17,765 nucleotides of DNA from Nitrospirota bacterium (lineage in GTDB: Bacteria; Nitrospirota; Thermodesulfovibrionia; Thermodesulfovibrionales; Magnetobacteriaceae), in the NCBI GenBank assembly GCA_015232165.1, contig JADGAE010000004.1, positions 1 to 17,765 on the forward strand, given 5' to 3'. The position numbers and the translations under genes are program-made. The notes under the pieces are model-generated. The model was not told the origin of the DNA. It was given only the letters and a program-made list of their open reading frames with translations, and made no database searches. Positions 1 through 8,288 of the stretch are shown in pieces; within the stretch, counting starts at the first letter, position 1, and each line of letters opens with the position of its first letter.

Positions 1-1205
1 TATTTGATCTCATGGCCATGTTTGCAAAGTACGGGTTTAACAAGTCGCACTCGGCGGCATACGCCTACCTTTCGTATCAGACGGCCTACCTCAAGACGCA
101 CTATCCCGTTGAATTCATGGCCGCCAACCTCTCCTGCGAGGACACCACGGACAAGATTGTCAAGTTTATCAAGGAGTCTCAGGAGATGTCCATAGACATA
201 CTGCCCCCCGATATAAACAACAGCGGCAGCAGGTTCAGGATAGTGGGCAAGGCCATACTGTTTGGTCTTGAGGCAGTAAAGGGGGTTGGTGCCGGAGCCA
301 TAGAGTCAATAATCCAGTGCAGACAGGATGGACCTTTCCAGGGTCTTGAGGATTTCTTCCGGCGCGTCAAGGTCAACAAGAAGGTAATAGAGAGCCTCAT
401 AAAGGCCGGGGCCTTTGACAGCCTCTGTAAGAGCAGGGCCGGTGCCGTGCAGGAACTTGACGTGCTGTTATCCGGCAAAGGTGTGTTGCCGTCGCTGTTT
501 GGCAATACGGCAGAGGTATCAGGCGACCCCGGAGGCAATGGCACCCATGAATGGGAAGAGGCCGACAAGCTCATGTACGAAAAGCAGGCGCTGGGCTTTT
601 ACATCACCAGTCATCCGCTGAGGAAGTACGAAGGTTTCCTGCGGCAGTTACGCCTGACAAAGACCGCGGCCCTGGAGGACTCCGTAAATGGTACGGAGGT
701 CAAGGTAGCCGGCATTGTGGCGTCGTTTAAGAAGAAGCAGTTAAAGGACAAACGCACGATGGCCATTGTGACCCTGGAAGATGATGACGGCTGGGTTGAG
801 TGTGTAGTCTATCCTGATATGCTTGCAAAGGTGCAGGAGATGCTCAAGAAGGACATCGTTGTCGTAGTAAAGGGCAAGCTCGAGCTGTCTGAAAAGGGTG
901 CCAAGGTGGTCGTCAGCGAGGTGGCCGACATTGCGACAGTCCTTACGGATGGTCTTTCAAAGATCGAAATAGACCTCACATGCACCCACAGGGATAACTT
1001 TGGGCCTCTTATAGATATGCTTAACCGTAGCAAGGGCAAGATACCGGTATATATTAGGTTCCCCTGGAATATACCCGTGCATCTGGGGCTTCCTTGGAAT
1101 AGCGCAGAGGTAATAGCCATGACCTCTTACTCGATAGGTTATGACCAGGGATTGTTTAACGAGATCGAGGGCATCACGTACAAGGGCGCTATTACGCTTA
1201 ATTAG
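1..1205 (+). CDS. dnaE: DNA polymerase III subunit alpha, C-terminal part (5' end outside window)
   Basis: Catalytic subunit of the replicative DNA polymerase (C-family). The reading frame is open from the window edge (codons in phase with position 3) to a TAG at 1203-1205, so about 400 C-terminal residues are visible of the usual 1100-1200; polymerase and PHP domains lie outside. Seen directly: the conserved stretch GFNKSHSAAYAYLSYQTAYL near the start, which in DnaE lies at the end of the polymerase fingers region. A helix-hairpin-helix segment (KGVGAGAIESI) follows, used for double-strand DNA binding. Next comes an OB-fold region beginning EVKVAGIVASFKKK and containing TLEDDDGWVECVVYP. The final small domain, just before the stop, corresponds to the tau/clamp-proximal end of DnaE. 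The next gene, accA, starts 34 bp downstream on the same strand with no terminator between, so the two are probably cotranscribed; this pairing occurs in many bacteria. No frame damage seen. Confidence 0.96.
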   Translation, partial: FDLMAMFAKYGFNKSHSAAYAYLSYQTAYLKTHYPVEFMAANLSCEDTTDKIVKFIKESQEMSIDILPPDINNSGSRFRIVGKAILFGLEAVKGVGAGAIESIIQCRQDGPFQGLEDFFRRVKVNKKVIESLIKAGAFDSLCKSRAGAVQELDVLLSGKGVLPSLFGNTAEVSGDPGGNGTHEWEEADKLMYEKQALGFYITSHPLRKYEGFLRQLRLTKTAALEDSVNGTEVKVAGIVASFKKKQLKDKRTMAIVTLEDDDGWVECVVYPDMLAKVQEMLKKDIVVVVKGKLELSEKGAKVVVSEVADIATVLTDGLSKIEIDLTCTHRDNFGPLIDMLNRSKGKIPVYIRFPWNIPVHLGLPWNSAEVIAMTSYSIGYDQGLFNEIEGITYKGAITLN

Positions 1206-1228
1206 CAATGCCTAAGATGCAGGATTTA

Positions 1229-1240
1229 ATGCAACGATAA
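1229..1240 (+). other. Possible three-codon leader ORF overlapping the accA start
   Basis: ATG CAA CGA TAA (Met-Gln-Arg-stop) is preceded by AGGA at 1221-1224, and the last base of its TAA is the first base of the accA ATG (TAATG). accA itself has no Shine-Dalgarno at the usual distance. Ribosomes loading on this mini-ORF could therefore restart on accA. The SD-ATG spacing (4 nt) is short and so small an ORF can arise by chance, so this is a suggestion only. Confidence 0.25.
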
Positions 1241-2241
1241 TGCGAACTTATCTGGATTTTGAGAGGCCGCTTGAGGAGTTGGAGCTTCAGTTGGAGGTCA
1301 TTGAGCAGCGTCGGGGTAGTGAAGACCGCGCGGTTGACTCCGAACTGCAGGGGCTGCAACAACAGCTCAATAAGAGGCGTCGGGAGCTGATTCAGTCGCT
1401 GACGCCGTGGCAGAAGTGTCAGTTGGCGCGGCATCCGGAACGTCCATACACGCTTGATTATATAACGCGTCTGACGGATGATTTCCTGGAACTGCATGGA
1501 GACCGGAGGTTTTCCGACGACCCGGCGATCATAGGCGGCCTTGGTACCATAGACGGCCACTCCGTGTTGATCGTGGGGCATCAGAAGGGACGCGGGACAA
1601 AGGAGCGCATCAGCAGGAACTTTGGCCAACCCCATCCCGAGGGATACAGAAAGGCGCTAAGGTTAATGAAACTGGCCGAAAGGTTTGATATCCCCGTTGT
1701 GACGTTCATTGACACGCCCGGGGCATTCCCCGGTCCCGGGGCAGAAGAGAGGGGACAGGCCGAGGCCATTGCCACAAACCTCCTGGAGCTTTCACTACTG
1801 TCCGTGCCCGTGATATCAATCGTGATAGGCGAGGGCGGCAGCGGCGGGGCGCTTGCCCTGAGTGTGGCAGACAGGTTGGTGATGCTTGAGCACGCCGTCT
1901 ATTCCGTGATCTCACCGGAGGGCTGTGCCGCCATCCTCTGGGAATCGGACAAGCTCACACAGGAGGACTTCTCACGGGCCGCTTCGGCATTGAAGCTGAC
2001 GGCATCCGATCTCCTGGCCTTTAACGTCATCGACGCCATAATCGATGAACCCCTCGGCGGCGCACACACGGATATGGACGAGGCCGCAAGGATCGTTAAG
2101 GCATACATAGTGGATACGCTCAGAACGCTCAAGGAAATCCCAAAGGACGTGCTACTGCAACAACGCTACAAGAAGTTTACAGGCATGGGAGTATATAGAC
2201 AAATGCAGGAAAAAGAAGAAGGGGGCGGCTCCGCTTCTTGA
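1240..2241 (+). CDS. accA: Acetyl-CoA carboxylase carboxyltransferase subunit alpha
   Basis: Alpha subunit of the carboxyltransferase half of bacterial acetyl-CoA carboxylase. With AccD it moves the carboxyl group from biotin on AccB to acetyl-CoA, making malonyl-CoA for fatty-acid synthesis in the cytoplasm. The 333-residue length is typical for the family. Seen directly: the N-terminal helical region (residues 1-55, [19 protein letters not shown]), then [16 protein letters not shown] (85-100), [11 protein letters not shown] (113-123), the crotonase-fold loop [16 protein letters not shown] (158-173) and [10 protein letters not shown] (197-206), which forms an oxyanion/CoA site in this family. 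The ATG at 1240 fits the family N-terminus, but there is no proper Shine-Dalgarno; the start overlaps the stop of a mini-ORF (see 1229-1240). It lies 34 bp after dnaE and ends inside a strong terminator hairpin, so its last codons (Glu/Gly/Ser-rich tail) also form the left stem. Confidence 0.97.
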   Translation: MRTYLDFERPLEELELQLEVIEQRRGSEDRAVDSELQGLQQQLNKRRRELIQSLTPWQKCQLARHPERPYTLDYITRLTDDFLELHGDRRFSDDPAIIGGLGTIDGHSVLIVGHQKGRGTKERISRNFGQPHPEGYRKALRLMKLAERFDIPVVTFIDTPGAFPGPGAEERGQAEAIATNLLELSLLSVPVISIVIGEGGSGGALALSVADRLVMLEHAVYSVISPEGCAAILWESDKLTQEDFSRAASALKLTASDLLAFNVIDAIIDEPLGGAHTDMDEAARIVKAYIVDTLRTLKEIPKDVLLQQRYKKFTGMGVYRQMQEKEEGGGSAS

Positions 2242-2277
2242 TGCGGCGGGACACTTCCGCCCCCTTCTTTTTTCTTT
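2212..2277. terminator. Bidirectional rho-independent terminator between convergent accA and nadC
   Basis: A perfect 13-bp stem is formed by AAGAAGGGGGCGG (2216-2228) and its complement at 2257-2269, extendable to about 17 bp with one G-U pair. The loop contains a smaller CCGC/GCGG hairpin. On the plus strand the right arm runs into TTCTTTTTTCTTT. On the minus strand the left arm runs into TTCTTCTTTTTCCT. It can therefore stop both accA and nadC (nadC stop at 2308). The left arm is inside the accA coding sequence. Confidence 0.85.
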
Positions 2278-2307
2278 GCCTTTTTCTTTGTTTTTTTGCA
2301 TTTACCG

Positions 2308-3156
2308 CTATATTATTTTCATGCTGATGTCTGCGGCCTGGGCGGAGTGCGTGAGGTAGCCGGACGATATGATATCCACGCCGGTCTGGGCGATCTGACG
2401 GATATTGCCGAGCGTTACGTTGCCGGAGGCCTCCACCATAACCCTCTTGTTGACTAGGGCCACGGCCTTGACCATATCATCGATGCTCATGTTGTCGAGC
2501 ATCACGACGTCAACGCCGGCATCCAACGCCTCCCTAAGCTCCTCCATGTTGCCCACCTCAACCTCAATCTTCATCAAAAAGGGCGCTGCCTGCCTGACCC
2601 GCTCCACCGCACGTGTAATCCCCCCGGCAGCCTTGATGTGATTGTCCTTGATGAGCACACAGTCGTACAGACCAAACCTGTGGTTGCCTCCACCTCCTAT
2701 GCGCACGGCATACTTCTCCATATAGCGCATGTTTGGCGTGGTCTTGCGCGTATCCACTACCTGCACGGGCAGGTCCCTGACTTCATCGGCAAACCTGCGC
2801 GTCAGGGTCGCAATCCCCGACAACCGCTGCAGGATGTTCAACGCAACGCGCTCACCCGTCAGCAACGACCTCGTATTGCCCGATACCCTGGCTATCTTGT
2901 CACCCTTGGCCAACGCTGCACCATCCTCCCTCAGGAGGCGTATATCCACAGCCCGCCCTACTGCCCGGTCCAGCAACTCAAAAACCAACGCAAAAAACGG
3001 CAGCCCCGCAACCACTAACGACTCCTTGGCCACGACATTGGCCTCGGCTATGGCCTTGGCATCCACGGTCAGGGACGTCGTGATATCGCCATGCCCTATG
3101 TCTTCGGTCAAGGCGGACCTTATGAAATCCACTACACTGTTGGGGAAAATGGGCAT
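2308..3156 (-). CDS. nadC: Nicotinate-nucleotide pyrophosphorylase (carboxylating); quinolinate phosphoribosyltransferase
   Basis: Converts quinolinate and PRPP to nicotinate mononucleotide, CO2 and pyrophosphate in de novo NAD synthesis (cytoplasm). The 282-residue protein matches the family length. Seen directly: the N-terminal TEDIGHGDITT (17-27), ERVALNILQRLSGIAT (102-117), DTRKTTP (135-141), the glycine-rich RIGGGGNHR (152-160), which supplies quinolinate/phosphate contacts, KDNHI (170-174), MLDNMS (219-224), VEASGN (241-246) and SSGYLTHSA (264-272). These follow the usual order of the type II PRTase alpha/beta barrel. The ATG at 3154-3156 is 2 nt after the valS stop, so it is almost certainly in the same mRNA and translationally coupled. 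No nadA or nadB is in the window. It ends against the shared terminator with accA. Confidence 0.97.
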   Translation of the reverse strand: MPIFPNSVVDFIRSALTEDIGHGDITTSLTVDAKAIAEANVVAKESLVVAGLPFFALVFELLDRAVGRAVDIRLLREDGAALAKGDKIARVSGNTRSLLTGERVALNILQRLSGIATLTRRFADEVRDLPVQVVDTRKTTPNMRYMEKYAVRIGGGGNHRFGLYDCVLIKDNHIKAAGGITRAVERVRQAAPFLMKIEVEVGNMEELREALDAGVDVVMLDNMSIDDMVKAVALVNKRVMVEASGNVTLGNIRQIAQTGVDIISSGYLTHSAQAADISMKII

Positions 3157-3158
3157 TG

Positions 3159-6008
3159 TCAGCCCTCCAGCTCCTTCATGTTTTTGATGTTGGCCGTGAG
3201 CTTATCCAGTTTGGAGACAAGCTCATCGTAGCGCTCCTTTTCCTTTTCGACGACGGCCTTGGGGGCGTTGGAGATGAAGTCCTCATTTCGGAGCTTCTTG
3301 TTTGTCTGCATGATCGAGTCATTGGTCTTTTTCAGTTCCTTGTCGAGCCTTTCAAGCTCTGTCTTTACGTTGAACAGGCCACTGAGCGGTATGTATATCT
3401 CCATGTCGGTCTTAACTGAGACGGCTGCTCCCTTTGGTTTTTCCACAACATCTGATATCTCAAGGGTCTCAAGCCTTGCGAGGTTCTTGATGTAATCGTA
3501 GTTATTAGCGAGATTGCTCCTTGCAGCACGAGAGGATGTCCTGATCATGGCGTTTAGGTACTTTGATGGTGATATGTTGAGTTCACCCCTGATAGAGCGC
3601 ACACCACTGATGCAGTCTATAATGTACTGCATCTTTTCCTCGGCCTCCTGGTCAGTGCTTAGACCTTCAGGATAGGTAGTCATGGAGATGGACGTGCCGT
3701 TATGACTGTACATGCTCCAGAGTTCCTCGGTAATAAACGGCATAAATGGATGCAAGAGTCTCAGGGCATGCCCAAAGACGTACATCAGAGACCTCAAAGC
3801 CAGAGCGGAAGATGCCCCACCCTGCGCCAAGGAGGTCTTTGAAAGCTCTATGTACCAGTCACACAGCTCATGCCAGATGAACTGATAGATGGCACTTGAG
3901 GCATCGTTAAAGCGGTATTCATCGAGTCCTTTGGCGGTTTGACTTGCGGCATTGGCCAGTCTGCTCAGTATCCATCTCTCGGGCAGGTTTAGGGAACCCT
4001 TGTCCGTCCGTTTAAATTCTTCGTTTATGGCTTCGATGGTATCGAATTTGGCATCGTTGTACTTTTCGATGCTGATATTTATGTATCTGGAGGCGTTGTA
4101 GAGCTTGTTGATAAAGTACCTGTAGCCCTCCACGCGCTCTTCGGAGAATCTGATATCCCTGCCCTGCGCGGCAAAGGCCGCCAGAGAGAAGCGGAAGGCA
4201 TCGGCGCCATACCTGTCGATCATCACGAGGGGGTCTATGACGTTTCCCTTTGACTTGCTCATTTTTTGACCCTTTTCATCCCTGACCAGGGCATGTATGT
4301 AGACATCCCTGAAGGGGACATCCTTCATGAACTTCAGGCCCATCATTATCATGCGAGCCACCCAGAAGAACAGGATATCAAAGCCGGTTACAAGGACGCT
4401 GGTGGGATAGAAGGTCTTGAGGTCAGAGGTCTCATCGGGCCATCCGAGCGTAGAGAACGGCCACAGGGCCGACGAAAACCACGTATCCAGGACATCGGGG
4501 TCTCTGACTATATTTTTGCTGCCACAGGCGGGACACCCCGTGGGGTCAACCAATCCCGTGATGGCTTTGACCGCTATGCCAACCCTCATGTCTTTGGCAT
4601 TTGCGATGATCTCTTTATGAGTGAGGCCGGCGGCGGTGAGTTCCCTGTAACTTCCTTCGCGCAAGCCGTTTATTCTCTGGTTTAAGGCCACTTGTATATG
4701 TTCGCTCTGCGGGGTGCCATCCTCACACTTGCAATCAGGACAGTACCAGACGGGTATCTGATGTCCCCACCATATCTGACGCGAAATGCACCAGTCCCTG
4801 ATATCCTGCATCCATGAGAAGTAGCTGTTTTTCCAGCCGTCGGGGATGATCCTTACCTGTGAGGTCTTGACGGCCTCTATGGCCTCACTAGCCAAACCGT
4901 CCACCTTCACGTACCACTGCACGGTAGACAGCGGTTCGATGACGGTCTTACACCGATAGCAGTGTCCGATAGAGTGGTTGTGAGTTTCTTCTTTTTCGAT
5001 GAGGTTTTTTTCTTTGAGGTCGGCCACGACAAGTTTCCTGCACTCATACCTGTCAAGGCCGCTGTAGCGGGCACCGGCAGAGGGGGTCATCCTGCCGTCC
5101 TGTCCGATGACGGTGATAAAGGGCAGGATAGGGGTCTGTCGTTTTGCGATAGCCTCGTCATTAAAATCGTGCGAGGGGGTTACCTTAACGGCGCCGGTAC
5201 CAAAGCCTGGGTCCACCTGCTGGTCGGCGATAACCGGGATAAGCCTGCCCGTCAGTGGGAGCTTGATCATCTTACCGATGTGTCCTACGTATCGACCGTC
5301 CTTGGGGTTGATGGCGACGGCCGTATCACCGAGCATGGTCTCGGCTCTGGTGGTGGCCACTACCAGGCAACCGGAGTTGTCCTCAAAGGGGTAGCGTATG
5401 TATGTGAGTTTGCCGTGCATCTCCTCGTGTTCCACCTCGAGGTCGGACAGGGCGGTGGCACAGCGCGGACACCAGTTGATCAGGCGTAGGCTGCGGTATA
5501 TAAGCCCCTCCTCCAACAGACGCACAAAGACCTCCCTCACCGCACGTGACAACCCCTCATCGAGCGTAAACCGCTCCCTGGACCAGTCACAGGAGGCGCC
5601 GAGTTTTTTGAGCTGATGTATGATGTGCCCGCCATACTGTTGCTTCCAGGTCCAGACCCTATCTATAAAGGCATCTCTGCCCAACGTATGTCTGTTGATT
5701 TGTTCCGTAGCCAACTGTTTTTCGACGACGTTTTGGGTTGCAATCCCGGCATGGTCCGTCCCCGGCAGCCAGAGCACGCTGCAACCCTTCATCCTCCTGT
5801 ACCGTGCAAGAACGTCCTGGAGCGTGGCGTTGAGTGCATGGCCCATGTGCAGGGAACCGGTTACGTTAGGCGGGGGGATTACTATTGAAAACGCAACCTT
5901 CGAAGGTTCCTCCGAAGGCCTGAAACAATCGTTCCTAAGCCAGAAGTCATACCACTTCTCCTCTATCGCCCCCGGGTCGTAGGCCTTGCTCTTTATTTGT
6001 TCATCCAT
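3159..6008 (-). CDS. valS: Valine--tRNA ligase
   Basis: Class I aminoacyl-tRNA synthetase that charges tRNA-Val and edits mischarged threonine. The 949-residue protein is of normal bacterial size. Seen directly: IPPPNVTGSLHMGHALN with the HIGH-type signature HMGH at 54-57; LPGTDHAGIATQ; an editing-domain region with TTRAETMLGDTAVAINP; IRDWCISRQIWWGHQIPVWY; CxxC zinc-ribbon-like pairs (CPDC, CPAC); GQKMSKSKGN with KMSKS at about 581-585; an anticodon-binding helical domain; and a C-terminal coiled coil beginning around VKTELERLDKELKK, the tRNA-binding arm of ValRS. The ATG at 6006-6008 has a good Shine-Dalgarno (AAGGA, complement of 6015-6019) 6 nt upstream. It lies 69 nt behind the response regulator and 2 nt ahead of nadC, both on the same strand. 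Confidence 0.98.
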   Translation of the reverse strand: MDEQIKSKAYDPGAIEEKWYDFWLRNDCFRPSEEPSKVAFSIVIPPPNVTGSLHMGHALNATLQDVLARYRRMKGCSVLWLPGTDHAGIATQNVVEKQLATEQINRHTLGRDAFIDRVWTWKQQYGGHIIHQLKKLGASCDWSRERFTLDEGLSRAVREVFVRLLEEGLIYRSLRLINWCPRCATALSDLEVEHEEMHGKLTYIRYPFEDNSGCLVVATTRAETMLGDTAVAINPKDGRYVGHIGKMIKLPLTGRLIPVIADQQVDPGFGTGAVKVTPSHDFNDEAIAKRQTPILPFITVIGQDGRMTPSAGARYSGLDRYECRKLVVADLKEKNLIEKEETHNHSIGHCYRCKTVIEPLSTVQWYVKVDGLASEAIEAVKTSQVRIIPDGWKNSYFSWMQDIRDWCISRQIWWGHQIPVWYCPDCKCEDGTPQSEHIQVALNQRINGLREGSYRELTAAGLTHKEIIANAKDMRVGIAVKAITGLVDPTGCPACGSKNIVRDPDVLDTWFSSALWPFSTLGWPDETSDLKTFYPTSVLVTGFDILFFWVARMIMMGLKFMKDVPFRDVYIHALVRDEKGQKMSKSKGNVIDPLVMIDRYGADAFRFSLAAFAAQGRDIRFSEERVEGYRYFINKLYNASRYINISIEKYNDAKFDTIEAINEEFKRTDKGSLNLPERWILSRLANAASQTAKGLDEYRFNDASSAIYQFIWHELCDWYIELSKTSLAQGGASSALALRSLMYVFGHALRLLHPFMPFITEELWSMYSHNGTSISMTTYPEGLSTDQEAEEKMQYIIDCISGVRSIRGELNISPSKYLNAMIRTSSRAARSNLANNYDYIKNLARLETLEISDVVEKPKGAAVSVKTDMEIYIPLSGLFNVKTELERLDKELKKTNDSIMQTNKKLRNEDFISNAPKAVVEKEKERYDELVSKLDKLTANIKNMKELEG

Positions 6009-6044
6009 TGAATTTCCTTATCGCACTATGAGATTTTGTTATGA

Positions 6045-6071
6045 ATTATATATACGCAAAGCGTGTTACAA
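6045..6071 (-). promoter_or_regulatory. Possible internal promoter ahead of valS
   Basis: In the 69-nt gap between the response regulator stop and the valS start, the minus strand carries a perfect -10 consensus TATAAT (complement of 6045-6050). A weak -35-like TTGTAA lies 15 nt upstream (complement of 6066-6071). The small palindrome ACGC-AAA-GCGT (6054-6064) lies between them. The -10 is good but the -35 and spacing are poor, so valS may have its own start or simply be read through. Confidence 0.35.
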
Positions 6072-6077
6072 GACATC

Positions 6078-7745
6078 CTATAGAAATTCTGATTTAATCT
6101 GGTCTATTTCTTCCTTTATAAGCCGCTCCGCGACATTGGAGACCGTTTCATGGATAATCTTCTCTACCTCCGTCTTAAGCGTTGGTATGCTTTCATCCAG
6201 TACCTGTTTGGTAATACGTTCCGTGACCTCCTTGCTGACCTTAAACATCTCCCCCGTGAGGGTCATCATGACACCCTTGATCGTGGAAGATATGACCTGG
6301 TTTATTATACTTTCAATGTTGACCTGGCCAACGAGCTTGTCTATCCTGGTGTTTATGGCCTCAGAGATTATTTCGTCAAAACCGATATTTATATTCTTAA
6401 ATCTCTGGTCAACGTAGGCATTGATGGCCTGTTCAAACAAGGAGTTCAGGTCTCCTTCCTTAAGGAGACTAGATACCTTGTCATCTACGTGGTGTTTTAA
6501 GATACCGACGACATCGTTGATACTCAACAGCACTCCGCCTGATGCCGAGGGCTCATAGGAGACGGACTCCCGCAGTGGCATGGCTCTGTAAGTCGGCTCT
6601 TGCCTGTGCGGCGGTTTGGCCTCTTCCATATCCCAGCCTTCTCTCTCAGGTGGTCTTTTCAATGGCACCTCCTTTTTATGAAATGGTGATGTGTCAACAA
6701 GTGGCATATCGTCATGGTCTTGTACGGCATCGCTCTCCTCCTTTTCCCTTAAAGAGCCGACGATGTCACGAAGGTCATCCTCTTCCTTAAAGACGGTTTC
6801 ACTGACATCCTCAATGGCGTCACTACCGAGCTTATCCCCGATGTCTTCGAGCATGGAGGTCATCGCCATATCGTCTTCCTGCCCTGCTGACTCTGTCATG
6901 TCATCGGCTATGCTACTCATAAGTTCCTTGAACGTATCGGTATCAATGCCGCCATCGCCATTGTCAAAGGCATCGATGGCTTTATCAATGGTATTTTGCA
7001 TGTCTTCATCAGCAGCATTTTCTTCCTCGGGGTTATCTACAACTGTTTCTTCCAGTAAGGAGCCGATCATTTTCTCCATGTCTATGTCGCCGCCGTCGGC
7101 CTCTGCGGAGTCGGGTTCCCTCAGTGTTTCGATGATATCTTGCAGTTCTTTTGTGGTGAGGTCGTCATCTGCAAAGTTGCCGTCATCGGAGTCGTCGCTG
7201 TCGGGATGTTCCTCTTCAAAGGCCGCCGTTTCCTCAACCATGGTCTCCTCTAAGAGCGCCTGCATGTCTTTCTCGTCCAACATGGAAGAGTCTCCTAATT
7301 CAAGGGGTTCGAGGTCGGAGTCATTTTTTCCGTTACCCTGGGGTTCTTCCTTTGCGGAGGGTTTGGCCGGTGAGGGCTTGCGTTGCAGGATACCGTGGAT
7401 TTTCTTTAAGAACTCATTGGACTCAAACGGTTTTATCAGAAAATCATCCGCCCCGACATCTCTGACCTTTTGTTCGTTTATGGGTTCAAAGGCACCAACA
7501 AGCAGCACAACCGGTATATGGGCAGTGGCTGGGTTGGCCTTGACCTCCCTGCACAGGTCGTAGCCGTTCATCTTGGGCATGTCAATATCAGCAAGTATTA
7601 CATCGGGCTTGCTGCTTTTTAGCTTTGACATGGCCTCCTGGCCATCTCCAACCGAACTAACATCGATGTCCTCCTCTGATAAGATAAGCTCCACGACCTT
7701 TTGTATCGTGATACTGTCATCGGCCAACATTAATTTCTTAGGCAT
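6078..7745 (-). CDS. Response regulator: receiver domain, long acidic linker, C-terminal helical domain
   Basis: The 555-residue protein begins with a receiver domain (about 1-122). It shows the acidic pair D9-D10, phospho-acceptor D53 (LADIDMP) and K105 (LIKPF). The usual Thr/Ser switch position is V83 in VVLLVGAFEP, a sequence I recall as typical of a family of single-receiver proteins in Acidobacteria, Myxococcota and relatives. Residues 125-390 are very acidic and low in complexity, with recurring short amphipathic helices such as MQALLEETMVEE, LQDIIETLREP, MIGSLLEETVV and LRDIVGSLREKEE. Residues about 425-555 form an all-helical domain ending VSNVAERLIKEEIDQIKSEF, like the C-terminus of that family. 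No DNA-binding or enzymatic domain is visible, so output is probably through protein contacts. The ATG at 7743-7745 has GAGGGATGGGA upstream. It lies between the fmdB-like gene and valS on the same strand. The partner kinase is unknown. Confidence 0.85.
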   Translation of the reverse strand: MPKKLMLADDSITIQKVVELILSEEDIDVSSVGDGQEAMSKLKSSKPDVILADIDMPKMNGYDLCREVKANPATAHIPVVLLVGAFEPINEQKVRDVGADDFLIKPFESNEFLKKIHGILQRKPSPAKPSAKEEPQGNGKNDSDLEPLELGDSSMLDEKDMQALLEETMVEETAAFEEEHPDSDDSDDGNFADDDLTTKELQDIIETLREPDSAEADGGDIDMEKMIGSLLEETVVDNPEEENAADEDMQNTIDKAIDAFDNGDGGIDTDTFKELMSSIADDMTESAGQEDDMAMTSMLEDIGDKLGSDAIEDVSETVFKEEDDLRDIVGSLREKEESDAVQDHDDMPLVDTSPFHKKEVPLKRPPEREGWDMEEAKPPHRQEPTYRAMPLRESVSYEPSASGGVLLSINDVVGILKHHVDDKVSSLLKEGDLNSLFEQAINAYVDQRFKNINIGFDEIISEAINTRIDKLVGQVNIESIINQVISSTIKGVMMTLTGEMFKVSKEVTERITKQVLDESIPTLKTEVEKIIHETVSNVAERLIKEEIDQIKSEFL

Positions 7746-7837
7746 CTTCCCATCCCTCTTGGACTATAATTTTTTTCCATAACCACGCACTTAGACGTAT
7801 CGTTTTAGCACCTTCGGTTTACCGTGTTCTAAAATGT

Positions 7838-7920
7838 AAGCGTATGTGGGGCTCACGGCTCTCGATTAAGCGTATGTTGAGCTCACGGCTCTCGATTAAG
7901 CGTATGTTGAGCTCACGGCT
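7838..7920. repeat. 30-bp tandem repeat, 2.8 copies
   Basis: Copies start at 7838, 7868 and 7898. The unit begins AAGCGTATGTTGAGCTCACG and ends GCTCTCGATT. Copies 1 and 2 differ only at two positions (GTGGGGCTC versus GTTGAGCTC). Copy 3 is identical for 23 bases, then diverges at 7921. It fills much of the 192-bp gap between the fmdB-like stop and the response-regulator start. Each unit contains GAGC-TCACG-GCTC, a short hairpin; in copy 3 the stem is longer (see 7905-7925). The repeat is not part of an evident reading frame. Confidence 0.85.
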
Positions 7921-7925
7921 CAACA
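7905..7925. promoter_or_regulatory. Hairpin at the fmdB-proximal end of the tandem repeat
   Basis: TGTTGAGC (7905-7912) and GCTCAACA (7918-7925) form a perfect 8-bp stem with a 5-nt loop, starting 12 nt after the fmdB-like stop codon on the minus strand. No T-run follows, so it is not a standard intrinsic terminator. It may protect or end the short fmdB-like mRNA, or be a protein-binding site. Confidence 0.5.
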
Positions 7926-7937
7926 ATGAGAAGGCCC

Positions 7938-8135
7938 TCACACCCCACCACTGCCGTGGGTGGATGGCATTGACAGACCGCCTGACTCACTGCCGCAACT
8001 AAAGCTTGATATGAGTCTCTTGACGTCTGTAGACTTACACGTTGGACATGCGCTATCGCCCTGTGGGGTGCCCATCTTTTGAAACAGTGTAAAGTTTACA
8101 CCACAGGCCAAGCAGTTATATTCATATATAGGCAT
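7938..8135 (-). CDS. FmdB-family zinc ribbon protein
   Basis: A 65-residue protein of the FmdB/CxxC_CxxC_SSSS family, small putative regulatory zinc ribbons found next to many genes and mostly without a proven role. Seen directly: the family-typical start MPIYEYNC, a C8-x2-C11 pair and a C30-x2-C33 pair (CPTC) that would bind one zinc ion, then KRLISSFSCGS and a Gly/Ser-rich flexible tail. The ATG at 8133-8135 has a strong Shine-Dalgarno (AAGGAG) 8 nt upstream and a good promoter just before it. The response regulator follows 192 nt downstream on the same strand, beyond the tandem repeat, so cotranscription is possible but not certain. The name is safe from the zinc ribbon pattern; the target is unknown. 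Confidence 0.88.
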   Translation of the reverse strand: MPIYEYNCLACGVNFTLFQKMGTPQGDSACPTCKSTDVKRLISSFSCGSESGGLSMPSTHGSGGV

Positions 8136-8163
8136 CGTTTAAACTCCTTATCTTTTTTATTCC

Positions 8164-8193
8164 ATTATAACATATATTTTACATTTATGTCTT
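8164..8193 (-). promoter_or_regulatory. Sigma70-type promoter for the fmdB-like gene
   Basis: The minus strand has a perfect -10 TATAAT (complement of 8164-8169) and a -35-like AAGACA (complement of 8188-8193) with an 18-nt spacer. The predicted transcript would start near 8157, giving a leader of about 22 nt that contains the AAGGAG Shine-Dalgarno. Confidence 0.55.
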
Positions 8194-8288
8194 GGGTAAG
8201 ATCAACAGGGGCAGGGCAATAGCATTTGAAATAATAATGATGTTTCTATGATAAAATAACCACTTTTCAATTTGTCAACCAGCCCTTT

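Noticed and set aside
6691..7563. 290-residue Ser-rich plus-strand ORF
   Set aside because: It is the antisense shadow of the acidic response-regulator linker; Ser-rich runs are the expected complement of Asp/Glu codons.
7838..7920. Possible CRISPR array
   Set aside because: The 30-bp units are directly adjacent with no spacers and only 2.8 copies; it is a plain tandem repeat.
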